Assembly: GCA_910588935.1 (NCBI GenBank)
Contig: CAJUSM010000015.1
Span: forward strand, 27,088 to 47,893
Length of the DNA stretch: 20,806 bases
Source: an uncultured Oscillospiraceae bacterium
GTDB taxonomy: Bacteria > Bacillota > Clostridia > Oscillospirales > Acutalibacteraceae
Direction of reading: 5' to 3'
Positions 1-7,179 of the stretch are shown here, one piece after another. A model generated the notes under the pieces. It was not told the origin of the DNA. It saw only the letters and a list, made by a program, of their open reading frames with translations, and did no database searches. Position 1 is the first letter of the stretch, and the number at the start of each line of letters is the position of its first letter. The position numbers were made by a program, and so were the translations under genes.

Positions 1-112
1 CCACAGCCCCTATTACTACTTCTAAATCTATATCATATACAGAGAGGTAGTTTTCTGCATACTTGGCTGTAAACCCTTTATTTGCCGCCTGCCTCTTTCC
101 GCCAAACTTCCG

Positions 113-129
113 CCGCGAGAAAAACGCGG
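113..129 (+). other. Short hairpin in the dnaN leader
   Basis: CCGCG (113-117) and CGCGG (125-129) form a 5-bp stem around an A-rich 7-base loop, ending about 15 bases before the dnaN ribosome binding site. No run of T follows, so it is not a normal terminator. Just upstream TTCCGCC occurs twice (97-103 and 108-114), spaced 11 bp. The role is unknown; it could affect dnaN translation or be chance. Confidence 0.3.
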
Positions 130-166
130 TACCCATCAACTTATAGAAAGGGATGTGACAACAGAA

Positions 167-1270
167 ATGAAATTTACTGCTGAAAAAAGTGACCTGAATG
201 AAGCCGTTTCCAATATACAGCGGGCTGTATCTTCCAAAACCTCTATCCCTGCCTTGGAAGGCATCCTAATTTCCGCCAAAGACGACCAACTGGAGCTTTG
301 CGCTTACGATTTGGAGCTGGGAATTACAACGGTAATTCCTGCAAAAGTCCAAGAACCTGGAAAATCGGTACTCAGCGCAAAGATTTTTTCCGATATCGTT
401 CGTAAAACCCCTGACCCTAAAATTGCCGTTACAGTAGACGAAAAAGAAATGGCTACCATTGAAAGCGGCTGCAGCCGTTTTTCCATTATTGGCATTCCCG
501 CAGGGGAGTTTCCAGAACTTCCTAAGCTAACCGATTCTACCCAGATTAAGCTGGCTGGTTCTTTGCTGAGAAGTATGATCCGCCAGACAGTATTCGCTGT
601 AGCGGAAAGCGACTCTAAGCCCATCCACCAGGGAAGTTTGTTCAACATAGAAGAGGGAAAGCTGGACGTGGTGTCTGTAGACGGTTACCGGCTGGCAAAA
701 CGCACCGAACCTATTGAGTTTGAAGAATCTCTCTCTTTTGTGGTCCCAGGCAAAACACTAACCGAAATCCTTAAGCTTTTAAAGGATTCTGAGGATCCCA
801 TTGAGATTTCCGCTGGGCAAAGGCATATTCTCTTTAAAATAGACAACTACACGGTGATTTCCAGTCTATTAGAAGGGGAATTTTTAAATTATAAAGCGAC
901 AATTCCTGTTAGCTGCAAAACCAATGTTGTTTTACGTTCCCGAGAGGCCATAGAGAGCGTAGAGCGGGTCTCGCTGCTGATTACAGACCGGCTCAAGAGT
1001 CCTGTGCGCTGCATATTCTCTGATAATGAGATTAAATTGTTGTGCACCACTTCTATGGGTAGGGCAAGTGACCAGCTTTTTGTAGAGATGGAGGGTGAAG
1101 AGGTAGAAATTGGGTTTAATAACCGATATCTGCTGGACGCCTTGCGAAATACAGAGTGTGATGAAATTAAGGTAGGGTTAAGCGGCCCGCTAAGCCCTAT
1201 GACAATACAGCCCAAAGAAGGAGACAGTTTTCTGTTTCTTGTGCTGCCAGTGCGCCTGAAAACGGAATAA
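167..1270 (+). CDS. dnaN: DNA polymerase III beta subunit (sliding clamp)
   Basis: This is the ring-shaped clamp that tethers DNA polymerase III to DNA and recruits other replication and repair proteins. The protein of 367 residues is the usual size for three clamp domains. It opens with MKFTAEKSDL and an AVSSKTSIPALEGIL segment typical of the family, and ends in the characteristic LPVRL strand. Two starts are possible. GTG at 155 lies only two or three bases from the GAAAGGG ribosome site. ATG at 167 lies about 14 bases away but gives the family-typical MKF N terminus, so I prefer 167. The upstream neighbour, outside the window, is probably dnaA. The following gap of about 150 bp separates it from yaaA. 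The family call is very secure; only the start is uncertain. Confidence 0.97.
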   Translation: MKFTAEKSDLNEAVSNIQRAVSSKTSIPALEGILISAKDDQLELCAYDLELGITTVIPAKVQEPGKSVLSAKIFSDIVRKTPDPKIAVTVDEKEMATIESGCSRFSIIGIPAGEFPELPKLTDSTQIKLAGSLLRSMIRQTVFAVAESDSKPIHQGSLFNIEEGKLDVVSVDGYRLAKRTEPIEFEESLSFVVPGKTLTEILKLLKDSEDPIEISAGQRHILFKIDNYTVISSLLEGEFLNYKATIPVSCKTNVVLRSREAIESVERVSLLITDRLKSPVRCIFSDNEIKLLCTTSMGRASDQLFVEMEGEEVEIGFNNRYLLDALRNTECDEIKVGLSGPLSPMTIQPKEGDSFLFLVLPVRLKTE

Positions 1271-1368
1271 ACCGGATTTGTTCCAAACTTGCAGGCAGAA
1301 GGATTGACTCCAAAGATCATATTTAAAAATGATTTGTAATAAATTGCAAGAACAGAATAGAAAAATCA

Positions 1369-1379
1369 TTAAGGCAACA
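1369..1379 (+). repeat. TTAAGGCAAYA motif, copy 1 (before yaaA/recF)
   Basis: TTAAGGCAACA lies about 40 bases before the yaaA start. The same 11-mer, or its one-base C/T variant, recurs at the gyrB promoter, in the gyrB leader and before gyrA. No clear promoter was seen at this copy. The function is inferred only from recurrence. Confidence 0.4.
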
Positions 1380-1418
1380 AAATAATAGCCGTCTGCAGAC
1401 CAGGAGGAACCAGAGAAA

Positions 1419-1634
1419 ATGGAAGAGATCAAAATTGAAACTGAATTCATCAGGCTGGACTCCTTTTTGAAACTGACAGGCCTGGTGGACACCGGAGGCC
1501 AGGCAAAGCTGGCCGTACAAGAAGGTAAGGTAATGGTCAATCACCAAATATGTACTATGCGGGGAAAAAAGCTTGTACCTGGAGACATTGTGGAAGCCAA
1601 TGGCAGAAAATTTGCGGTGGAAACATGCACATAA
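1419..1634 (+). CDS. yaaA: S4-domain RNA-binding protein YaaA (RlbA-like)
   Basis: A 71-residue protein that is almost entirely one S4 RNA-binding domain. It shows the core pattern FIRLDSFLKLTG, then GGQAK, then VQEGKVMVNHQ, and ends with the strand LVPGDIVEANG. Small S4 proteins at this locus, between dnaN and recF, are conserved in Firmicutes and are thought to act on ribosomal RNA or ribosome assembly; the exact role is not visible here. The start follows AGGAGG at 1402-1407 with an 11-base spacer. The last 10 bases overlap the start of recF, which suggests translational coupling. The identification is strong because domain, size and position all agree. Confidence 0.92.
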   Translation: MEEIKIETEFIRLDSFLKLTGLVDTGGQAKLAVQEGKVMVNHQICTMRGKKLVPGDIVEANGRKFAVETCT

Positions 1635-2815
1635 CCAGAATTGCCGCCAGAAATTACCGAAATTTGGCAGAGGGAGAGCTTTTTCCATGCCAGGGCGTCA
1701 ATGTGATTTATGGAGGGAACGCCCAGGGTAAGACCAACCTTTTAGAGAGCCTTTGGCTGTTTACCGGCGGCCACTCCTTTCGAGGCTCTAAGGACTCGGA
1801 GCTGCCTAGGCTGGATCAGAAAACCGGAAAAAACACAGAATCTGCTCAATTAGCCATGGATTTTTTCAGCGAGGGCCGAAATCAGCAGGCCCAGCTCCAT
1901 ATTCAGGCCGGCAGAAGGGCCAGTGTGATTAATGGCGTGAAAAAAAAGACTGGTTCAGCTCTGATTGGCAAGGTGCGGGCAGTCATCTTTTCCCCTGAGC
2001 ATTTGCTGCTGATTAAGGAAGGCCCTGCCCGCCGCCGGGCTTTTTTAGACGGCGCCCTGTGTCAGATTAGGCCGGGTTTTGCTGTGCTTCTCAATTCTTA
2101 TCGCAGGACTTTGTTGCAGCGGAATGCCCTGCTAAAGGATATGTTTCGTGCGCCCGAACTGGCAGATACTATGGAAATTTGGAACCAGAGGCTGGTAAAG
2201 CTGGGAGCGCAGGTTATGGAAGAGCGAAAAAAATACACAGAAAGTATTGCCCAGGATATTCGGGAGATATACGGAGGCATTGCCAGAGGAAAAGAAAAAA
2301 TTGAGGTCAGCTATGCCCCCTCGGTAAAAGGCGGGGAGACCTTAAGGGAAACAGAAGAGATATTTCTTCAGGAACTCTCCCGTACAGCTGGGGCTGATAG
2401 GCGCAGTGGTTTTACCTCTATAGGCCCCCATCGGGATGATCTCTATATTGCTATTGACGGGACGGCGGCAAAGGCCTATGGATCTCAGGGACAGCAGAGA
2501 AGCGCTGTGCTGGCTATGAAGCTGGCAGAAGCCCAGGCACAGGCCAGGTTTTCAGGGGAAAGCCCTGTGGTGCTGCTGGATGATGTGATGAGCGAGCTGG
2601 ATGGAAACCGGCAGGATTATCTATTGAACCATCTTCATGGCCGCCAGGTATTTATTACCTGCTGCAGTCCAGAAACCGTAAACTTAATGGAAACCGGACA
2701 GCGGTTCCGGGTGGAAGCAGGGATTATTTATCCCCAAGAGCTTGCGGCAAATGAAAAACCAGCATTGGCTCCCCTTGCCAAGGAAAACGGCGTGAGGGCT
2801 GAAAAACTGAAATAA
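1625..2815 (+). CDS. recF: DNA replication and repair protein RecF
   Basis: RecF is an SMC-like ATPase that acts with RecO and RecR to load RecA at single-strand gaps. The 396-residue protein has the expected motifs: the N-terminal strand ITRIAARNYRNL, Walker A GGNAQGKTN at residues 30-38, an ABC-type signature SQGQQRS near 287-293, and Walker B VVLLDDVMSELD from 315. A longer open frame begins at 1550, but its extra residues are unlike RecF. ATG 1625, preceded by GGTGG, gives the canonical N terminus and overlaps yaaA by 10 bases. The tail after about residue 370 (Lys/Glu/Ala-rich) is slightly longer than usual for RecF, commonly around 360-375 residues. Confidence 0.97.
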   Translation: MHITRIAARNYRNLAEGELFPCQGVNVIYGGNAQGKTNLLESLWLFTGGHSFRGSKDSELPRLDQKTGKNTESAQLAMDFFSEGRNQQAQLHIQAGRRASVINGVKKKTGSALIGKVRAVIFSPEHLLLIKEGPARRRAFLDGALCQIRPGFAVLLNSYRRTLLQRNALLKDMFRAPELADTMEIWNQRLVKLGAQVMEERKKYTESIAQDIREIYGGIARGKEKIEVSYAPSVKGGETLRETEEIFLQELSRTAGADRRSGFTSIGPHRDDLYIAIDGTAAKAYGSQGQQRSAVLAMKLAEAQAQARFSGESPVVLLDDVMSELDGNRQDYLLNHLHGRQVFITCCSPETVNLMETGQRFRVEAGIIYPQELAANEKPALAPLAKENGVRAEKLK

Positions 2816-2843
2816 TTACCATATTTTTGTAAGAGGTGGTAAA

Positions 2844-3128
2844 ATGTACCTGTATTTGGGGCAAGATACCATGGTATCATTCAATAGAATAATCGGTATT
2901 TTTGACCTGGACAATACCACAGTTTCTGCCCAAACCAGGGAATTTCTGGCCAGGGCCCAGAAAGAGGGACGGGTAGTGGACGTAACCCGAGAGCTGCCTA
3001 AGTCCTTTATTGTGTGCGGCGATCAAGGCGGAGAGACAGTTTATCTCTCTCAAATGTCTCCTGCTACCCTGCTGCGCAGAGCCCGAGAGGGCCTTTCAAA
3101 GCAAGCTCTTATGTGCGGTGAAAAATGA
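2844..3128 (+). CDS. remB: Extracellular matrix regulatory protein RemB (DUF370)
   Basis: This 94-residue protein begins MYLYLGQDTMVS, contains IIGIFDLDNTT and PKSFIVCGD, and ends with YLSQMSPATLLRRA. That pattern matches Bacillus subtilis RemB (YaaB), which also lies between recF and gyrB. RemB is related to RemA, a DNA-binding activator of matrix genes; the molecular role of RemB is less clear. The start follows AGAGGTGG with a short spacer. It is slightly longer than the roughly 80-residue Bacillus protein, with extra residues in the middle and at the C-terminal end. It is probably co-transcribed with recF and the zinc-ribbon gene. Confidence 0.88.
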   Translation: MYLYLGQDTMVSFNRIIGIFDLDNTTVSAQTREFLARAQKEGRVVDVTRELPKSFIVCGDQGGETVYLSQMSPATLLRRAREGLSKQALMCGEK

Positions 3129-3152
3129 AACCGGAAGGATGGATGGAAAGCT

Positions 3153-4463
3153 ATGCGTTATTTTGGAGTACCAACCTGCCCATATTGCAGAAAACGGGTC
3201 AATCTTATTAGAACCTGGTCGCTGAAGCGGCAGGGGGAATACCAGTGCCCACGGTGTGGAGGAATCTCCAATATTTTCCTTTCTCCCCTAATCTATGTTT
3301 TTGCCTTGCTGGCCATTTTCGCCGGAGGGTCCATGTACTTTTTCCACAAGTTTATACTGGATGATATTGACCTGGAAACAGTAATTTACGTAATTGTACC
3401 TTTTGGCGTGTTCTTTCTCATCAGTCTGTTTATGGTCTATTTGGAAAAGCCTGTTATCAAAAAGGTTTCTAAAGCGGAGTTTGATAAAAGGCGCCGCCTG
3501 CGCCCTGCCAGCTCAGAGCCTCAGGCGTACCAGGCCCCTGCTGCTGGCGATTATGCCCCTAGGGCCAGCCACCGGCCTGGCCCTATCCGCCAGGAGGAGC
3601 GGCCCAGGCCTCAGGGGGGAGCGGTGAATCAAGAGGCATTTTCTCGGGCAAAGCAAAGGGCAGCTGTGGAAAACGACCAGCAGAGCCAGCGCATTCAATA
3701 TCCCTCTCAGCGGGTAACCCCACCTGCCGCGGCAGCCCAGCCCCAAAATTCCCGTGAGGCGGACCTTAGAAATCCTCGGCAGGTTTCTGAAATATCCCGG
3801 CGGGAAGAAAAAATTGAAAAACCCAAGCCTATTCCTGAATCCCCTGCCCGCCCAGCGGGAGAGGGAGAACTGCCTAAGGAGCAGGCCCGCCCTGCCCGTC
3901 CGGCTGTGCCCGCAACAGCGTATGCCAGGCCAAATGGATATGCGGCCCGGTCATCGGCTTATCAGAACCGGCAAAGCCCGGCAGCTTCTGTTGCTGGGCG
4001 CCCTCAGGTGCAGAATACACAGTATCAGGCAAACGCTTATCAGCAGGCCAAAAATATGCCACATACCAGCGGGGCACATACCACCAATGCTTCAGAAAAT
4101 GCTCCTAGGCAAGTGAGTCCGCCAGAGATCTCTAAGGGTAATGAACGTGCTATTCCAACGGTTTCCTCCCAGCCGGGCCAGGTAAATGCTGTCCATAATG
4201 TAAATGTAACCGGCACATTTAAACAGCAGGGCGCAGCCATACAGCAAGGCAGGACAGTCTATGACCAGCAAAGGGCCGCAGCTGTCCAGGCCTATCAGCA
4301 AGGGCAGCCTCAGCAGTACCGGTCAGCCTACCAGCGGCAAAGGGCAACCCAGCAGCAGTATAGCCAGGCAAAGGGTACTGAAGACGGGGTGAGGTACGAA
4401 AACCCTGCATTTAACGAACAGCGAGGCCGAGAAGCCTATCGGAACAACCAGAATAACCGATAG
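3153..4463 (+). CDS. Membrane zinc-ribbon protein with long Gln/Tyr/Pro-rich disordered tail
   Basis: I cannot name a function. The 436-residue protein has three parts. Residues 1-40 form a zinc ribbon with CPYC (Cys9, Cys12) and CPRC (Cys32, Cys35). Two membrane helices follow at about 42-64 and 76-96, joined by a short acidic loop (DDIDLE). Residues from about 100 to the end are a low-complexity, basic tail rich in Gln, Ala, Pro, Tyr, Arg and Asn, with recurring AYQ, YQQ and QNR pieces and no visible folded domain. With both termini on the same side of the membrane, ribbon and tail probably share the cytoplasm. The gene starts 24 bp after remB, so it belongs to the same transcript. It separates remB from gyrB, which are adjacent in Bacillus. 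No clear terminator follows it before the gyrB promoter. Confidence 0.8.
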   Translation: MRYFGVPTCPYCRKRVNLIRTWSLKRQGEYQCPRCGGISNIFLSPLIYVFALLAIFAGGSMYFFHKFILDDIDLETVIYVIVPFGVFFLISLFMVYLEKPVIKKVSKAEFDKRRRLRPASSEPQAYQAPAAGDYAPRASHRPGPIRQEERPRPQGGAVNQEAFSRAKQRAAVENDQQSQRIQYPSQRVTPPAAAAQPQNSREADLRNPRQVSEISRREEKIEKPKPIPESPARPAGEGELPKEQARPARPAVPATAYARPNGYAARSSAYQNRQSPAASVAGRPQVQNTQYQANAYQQAKNMPHTSGAHTTNASENAPRQVSPPEISKGNERAIPTVSSQPGQVNAVHNVNVTGTFKQQGAAIQQGRTVYDQQRAAAVQAYQQGQPQQYRSAYQRQRATQQQYSQAKGTEDGVRYENPAFNEQRGREAYRNNQNNR

Positions 4464-4582
4464 ATTTCTGTTTAGCTTGCACAAAGCCGTAAAAGTCAAC
4501 AAATAGGTGCCGTTTCCATTTGGGACCAGCGCCTCTTGCCTATTTTCTCTATTCTATGGCCTGCTTCTTCCCGCTTTATTCT

Positions 4583-4611
4583 TTGACAACTTTGCAAAAA
4601 TCTGGTATAAT
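4583..4611 (+). promoter_or_regulatory. Consensus sigma-A promoter of gyrB
   Basis: TTGACA at 4583-4588 and TATAAT at 4606-4611 are separated by exactly 17 bases. A TG lies one base before the -10 (extended -10). All twelve hexamer bases match consensus, so strong transcription is expected to start near 4617-4619, about 310 bases before the gyrB start. Confidence 0.85.
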
Positions 4612-4612
4612 A

Positions 4613-4627
4613 TTAAGGCAATACCGC
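4613..4627 (+). repeat. TTAAGGCAAYA motif, copy 2 (gyrB start site)
   Basis: TTAAGGCAATACCGC begins two bases after the gyrB -10 hexamer and covers the expected transcription start. It is the reverse complement, with one mismatch over 15 bases, of the copy before gyrA (7130-7144). It also pairs with copy 3 in the same leader. It could be an operator or part of an RNA stem. Confidence 0.45.
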
Positions 4628-4731
4628 ACAAAGACTTGGTACGCGATTTGCTCGCCCTTTTCTTGAATTTCACTTGCCAGCTTTTTAGATTACCGCTTTT
4701 CCATTGGTGCAAGCTGATAAGAAAAATACCG

Positions 4732-4753
4732 TGCAGTTGCCTGCAATTTTTTT
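4732..4753 (+). terminator. Candidate terminator/attenuator in the gyrB leader
   Basis: TGCAG (4732-4736) and CTGCA (4741-4745) form a short stem with loop TTGC, and T7 follows at 4747-4753. The stem is only 5 bp, so it is weak as a terminator. It might end transcripts from the upstream zinc-ribbon gene or attenuate those from the gyrB promoter. TGCCTGC (4738-4744) can alternatively pair with GCAGGCA (4790-4796). Confidence 0.35.
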
Positions 4754-4755
4754 GT

Positions 4756-4767
4756 GGTGTTGCCTTA
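4756..4767 (-). repeat. TTAAGGCAAYA motif, copy 3 (gyrB leader)
   Basis: GGTGTTGCCTTA on the + strand is the inverted partner of copy 2 and is identical to the core of the copy before gyrA. Confidence 0.45.
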
Positions 4768-4929
4768 CAGGATCTACTGGTATTTCGCGGCAGGCAGATT
4801 CCAAAGCCTATAAAGCTGCGGCTAATTTTTGAGGTTTCCGCGTTGCGCGGAGGCTGGTGGGAGTATATTATTTAGAGCCATATCACAAAGCAAGAGCTGA
4901 ACAGCATTTGGGTTGGAGGGTAATTTTCT

Positions 4930-6966
4930 TTGGATACAAATGAGATGAAGGAAGAAATGAACGGGGCAAACGAGATCAATGAGATCGCCAGCCTGAATGA
5001 GATAACTGATATGACAAAAAGCGACCAGGTGTATGACGGCGACCAGATCCAGGTGCTGGAAGGCCTAGAGGCGGTGCGCAAGCGTCCAGGCATGTATATT
5101 GGCTCTACCGGGCCTCGGGGGCTGCACCATTTGGTATACGAAATTGTGGATAATGCCATTGATGAGGCTTTGGCTGGGTTTTGCGATACAGTTGTTGTTA
5201 AGCTGCTGCCTGGCAATGTAATCTATGTTTCAGACAATGGTAGGGGCATCCCTGTAGGCATTCAGCATCAAACCGGCCTGCCGGCGGTAACGGTAGTGTT
5301 TACTATTCTTCATGCCGGCGGAAAATTTGGGGGCGGCAGCTATAAAGTATCCGGCGGCCTTCATGGCGTGGGCGCTTCAGTGGTCAACGCCCTTTCTACT
5401 TGGCTAGAGGTAGAAATTATCAGCGATGGCGAGCGGTATTATCAGCGCTTTGAGCGGGGTAAGGCCGTTACCGAGCTTATTGAAAAGGGCCCGGCTCCAG
5501 AGGGCAGCAGCAATGGCTCTGTTATCTGCTTTCAGGCTGATCCTGAAATTTTTAAAGAAACCACTGTGTACAGCTACGAAACCTTGCAGACCCGGCTGCG
5601 GGAGCAGGCTTTTCTAAATGCCGGCATCAGCATCCAGCTGATTGACGAGCGGGATCCAGAAGAGCGGATTCCAGAAGAACGGGGCCTAGAGCGCCCTGTG
5701 GTGAACAGCTATTGCTATGCCGGCGGCATTCGGGAATTTGTCAACTACATCAATCAGAAAAAGGCTGTAGAGGTTATTCACCCGGATGTAATGCATTTTG
5801 CGGCTGCAGAGGAAGATGCCACCGCGGAGGTGGCCATGCAGTATACAGACAGCTTTAACGAGCTGGTGCTGTCCTTTGCAAACGATATTCGCACTGTGGA
5901 TGGGGGCACTCACGAGGAGGGCTTTAAGCGCGCCCTTACCCGGGTGATGAATGATTATGCCAGAAAATATAATATTCTAAAGGAAAACGATAAAAACCTT
6001 TCCGGTGAGGACGTGCGGGAGGGCCTAACCTGTGTGATCAGCGTAAAGCTGAAGGAGGCCCAATTTGAGGGCCAGACCAAGGCCAAGCTGGGCAATACAG
6101 AGATCAGCGGCCTGGTAAGCTCTTTGCTCTACCGGAAAATGATGGAGTATATGGAGGAGAACCCGGCAACCGCCCGGGCAATCTTTGATAAGGCCCTTAC
6201 CGCCTCCAGGGCCAGAGAGGCCGCCCGGAAAGCCCGAGAGCTGGCCAGAAGAAAAACTGCCCTAGAAAGCAATTCCCTGCCTGGAAAGCTGGCAGACTGC
6301 CAGTCCCGAAACCCGGAGGAAACGGAAATTTATATTGTGGAAGGAGACTCCGCCGGTGGTTCGGCCAAAGGCGGGCGAGACAGAAAGTTCCAGGCCATTC
6401 TCCCCCTTTGGGGAAAAATGCTTAACGTGGAAAAGGCCCGGCTGGACAAGGTGTACAGCAATGAAAAGCTTATGCCTGTGGTTACGGCCTTGGGTACTGG
6501 CATTGGCGAAGAATTTGATATCAGCAAGCTCCGTTATGGCAAAGTCATTATTATGGCCGATGCCGATGTGGATGGCAGCCATATCCGCACCCTGCTGCTC
6601 ACCTTCTTTTTCCGCTTTATGCGGCCTTTGGTGGAGCAGGGCCATGTATACCTTGCCCAACCTCCCCTATATCGAATTACAAAGAACAAGCGGCATTTGT
6701 ATGCATTTTCCGACCCCCAACGGGATAAAATTCTGGCCGAAATGGGCGGGAACTGCGCTATTCAGCGATATAAGGGCTTAGGTGAAATGGATCCCATTCA
6801 GCTATGGGAAACCACTATGGATCCAGCTGTACGCACTATGCGCCGGGTAGAGGTAGATGATGCTGCCCATGCGGACGAGGTATTTACTATTTTGATGGGG
6901 GACAAAGTGGAGCCCCGTAGGGAATTTATTGTAGAAAATGCCCAAAAGGCAAACTGGGATATTTAA
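4930..6966 (+). CDS. gyrB: DNA gyrase subunit B
   Basis: This is the ATPase subunit of the type II topoisomerase that introduces negative supercoils. The 678-residue protein has a GHKL ATP-binding domain: YEIVDNAIDEA with Glu71 and Asn75, DNGRGIP from Asp102, and GGLHGVGAS near 142-150. A transducer domain follows. The TOPRIM domain has EGDSAGG from Glu471 and DADVDG (Asp544, Asp546, Asp548) for Mg2+. The C-terminal QRYKGLGEM segment is present. It starts at TTG 4930, nine bases after GGAGGG (4915-4920); in-frame ATGs at 4945 and 4957 are worse placed. The first 35 or so residues are an acidic Asn-Glu-Ile-rich extension absent from most GyrB proteins. ILPLWGKMLNVEKAR has Trp where many GyrB have Arg. 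I think Trp is common in related Clostridia, but that is from memory. Confidence 0.98.
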   Translation: MDTNEMKEEMNGANEINEIASLNEITDMTKSDQVYDGDQIQVLEGLEAVRKRPGMYIGSTGPRGLHHLVYEIVDNAIDEALAGFCDTVVVKLLPGNVIYVSDNGRGIPVGIQHQTGLPAVTVVFTILHAGGKFGGGSYKVSGGLHGVGASVVNALSTWLEVEIISDGERYYQRFERGKAVTELIEKGPAPEGSSNGSVICFQADPEIFKETTVYSYETLQTRLREQAFLNAGISIQLIDERDPEERIPEERGLERPVVNSYCYAGGIREFVNYINQKKAVEVIHPDVMHFAAAEEDATAEVAMQYTDSFNELVLSFANDIRTVDGGTHEEGFKRALTRVMNDYARKYNILKENDKNLSGEDVREGLTCVISVKLKEAQFEGQTKAKLGNTEISGLVSSLLYRKMMEYMEENPATARAIFDKALTASRAREAARKARELARRKTALESNSLPGKLADCQSRNPEETEIYIVEGDSAGGSAKGGRDRKFQAILPLWGKMLNVEKARLDKVYSNEKLMPVVTALGTGIGEEFDISKLRYGKVIIMADADVDGSHIRTLLLTFFFRFMRPLVEQGHVYLAQPPLYRITKNKRHLYAFSDPQRDKILAEMGGNCAIQRYKGLGEMDPIQLWETTMDPAVRTMRRVEVDDAAHADEVFTILMGDKVEPRREFIVENAQKANWDI

Positions 6967-7020
6967 GACGGCACTGTACAGAGAAATACTCACATATTTT
7001 TCTCAAAGTTATAATCAGGG

Positions 7021-7048
7021 TTGGCAAAGCTAACTGTTATCATATACA
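7021..7048 (+). promoter_or_regulatory. Candidate weak promoter before gyrA
   Basis: TTGGCA (7021-7026) and TATACA (7043-7048) are 16 bases apart, in the 213-bp gap between gyrB and gyrA. A second weak pair, TTGGAA (7057) and CATAAA (7081), also exists. No terminator follows gyrB, so gyrA may simply be read through from the gyrB promoter. Confidence 0.3.
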
Positions 7049-7129
7049 AAGATAACTTGGAAAATTGAGTACAGGATGACCATAAAAGATAAAGCAAATC
7101 TCGTACAAGGCCCAAAGGCGGTCTTTTGC

Positions 7130-7144
7130 GCGGTGTTGCCTTAA
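7130..7144 (-). repeat. TTAAGGCAAYA motif, copy 4 (before gyrA)
   Basis: GCGGTGTTGCCTTAA on the + strand lies 36 bases before the gyrA start. It matches the gyrB leader copy over GGTGTTGCCTTA and is the inverse of the gyrB start-site copy with one mismatch in 15. Confidence 0.45.
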
Positions 7145-7179
7145 GCGCCTGACCGGCGATGGGATAAGGAGAAGGAGCA

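Larger units (their letters stand above)
4612..4929 (+). promoter_or_regulatory. Long, apparently structured gyrB 5' leader
   Basis: From the predicted start near 4617 to the gyrB codon there are about 310 bases with no convincing gene. The 5' end (4614-4625, TAAGGCAATACC) can pair with 4756-4767 (GGTGTTGCCTTA) over 12 bases with one G-U. This would close a domain of about 150 nt. Inside it, CAGCTT (4678-4683) can pair with AAGCTG (4711-4716), and a terminator-like hairpin lies at 4732-4753. A further hairpin, TCCGCG-TTG-CGCGGA, lies at 4837-4851. The pairing was read by eye and no known riboswitch class was recognised. A regulatory role for the leader is inference. Confidence 0.45.

Noticed and set aside
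1..10. CCACA at the window edge as part of a DnaA box
   Set aside because: Only the last five bases would be visible; no full TTATCCACA box was seen in the first 160 bases.
1550..1624. Extended N terminus of recF
   Set aside because: The 25 extra residues lie in a second frame of yaaA and are unlike RecF; ATG 1625 gives the conserved N terminus.
4507..4875. 122-codon + strand open frame before gyrB
   Set aside because: It overlaps the perfect-consensus gyrB promoter, has no ribosome binding site and encodes Cys/Phe/Leu-rich residues with no recognisable domain.
6981..7004. GAGAAA/TTTCTC inverted repeat after gyrB as a terminator
   Set aside because: The stem is A/T-rich and only 6 bp with a 12-base loop and no following T-run, so it is unlikely to stop transcription.
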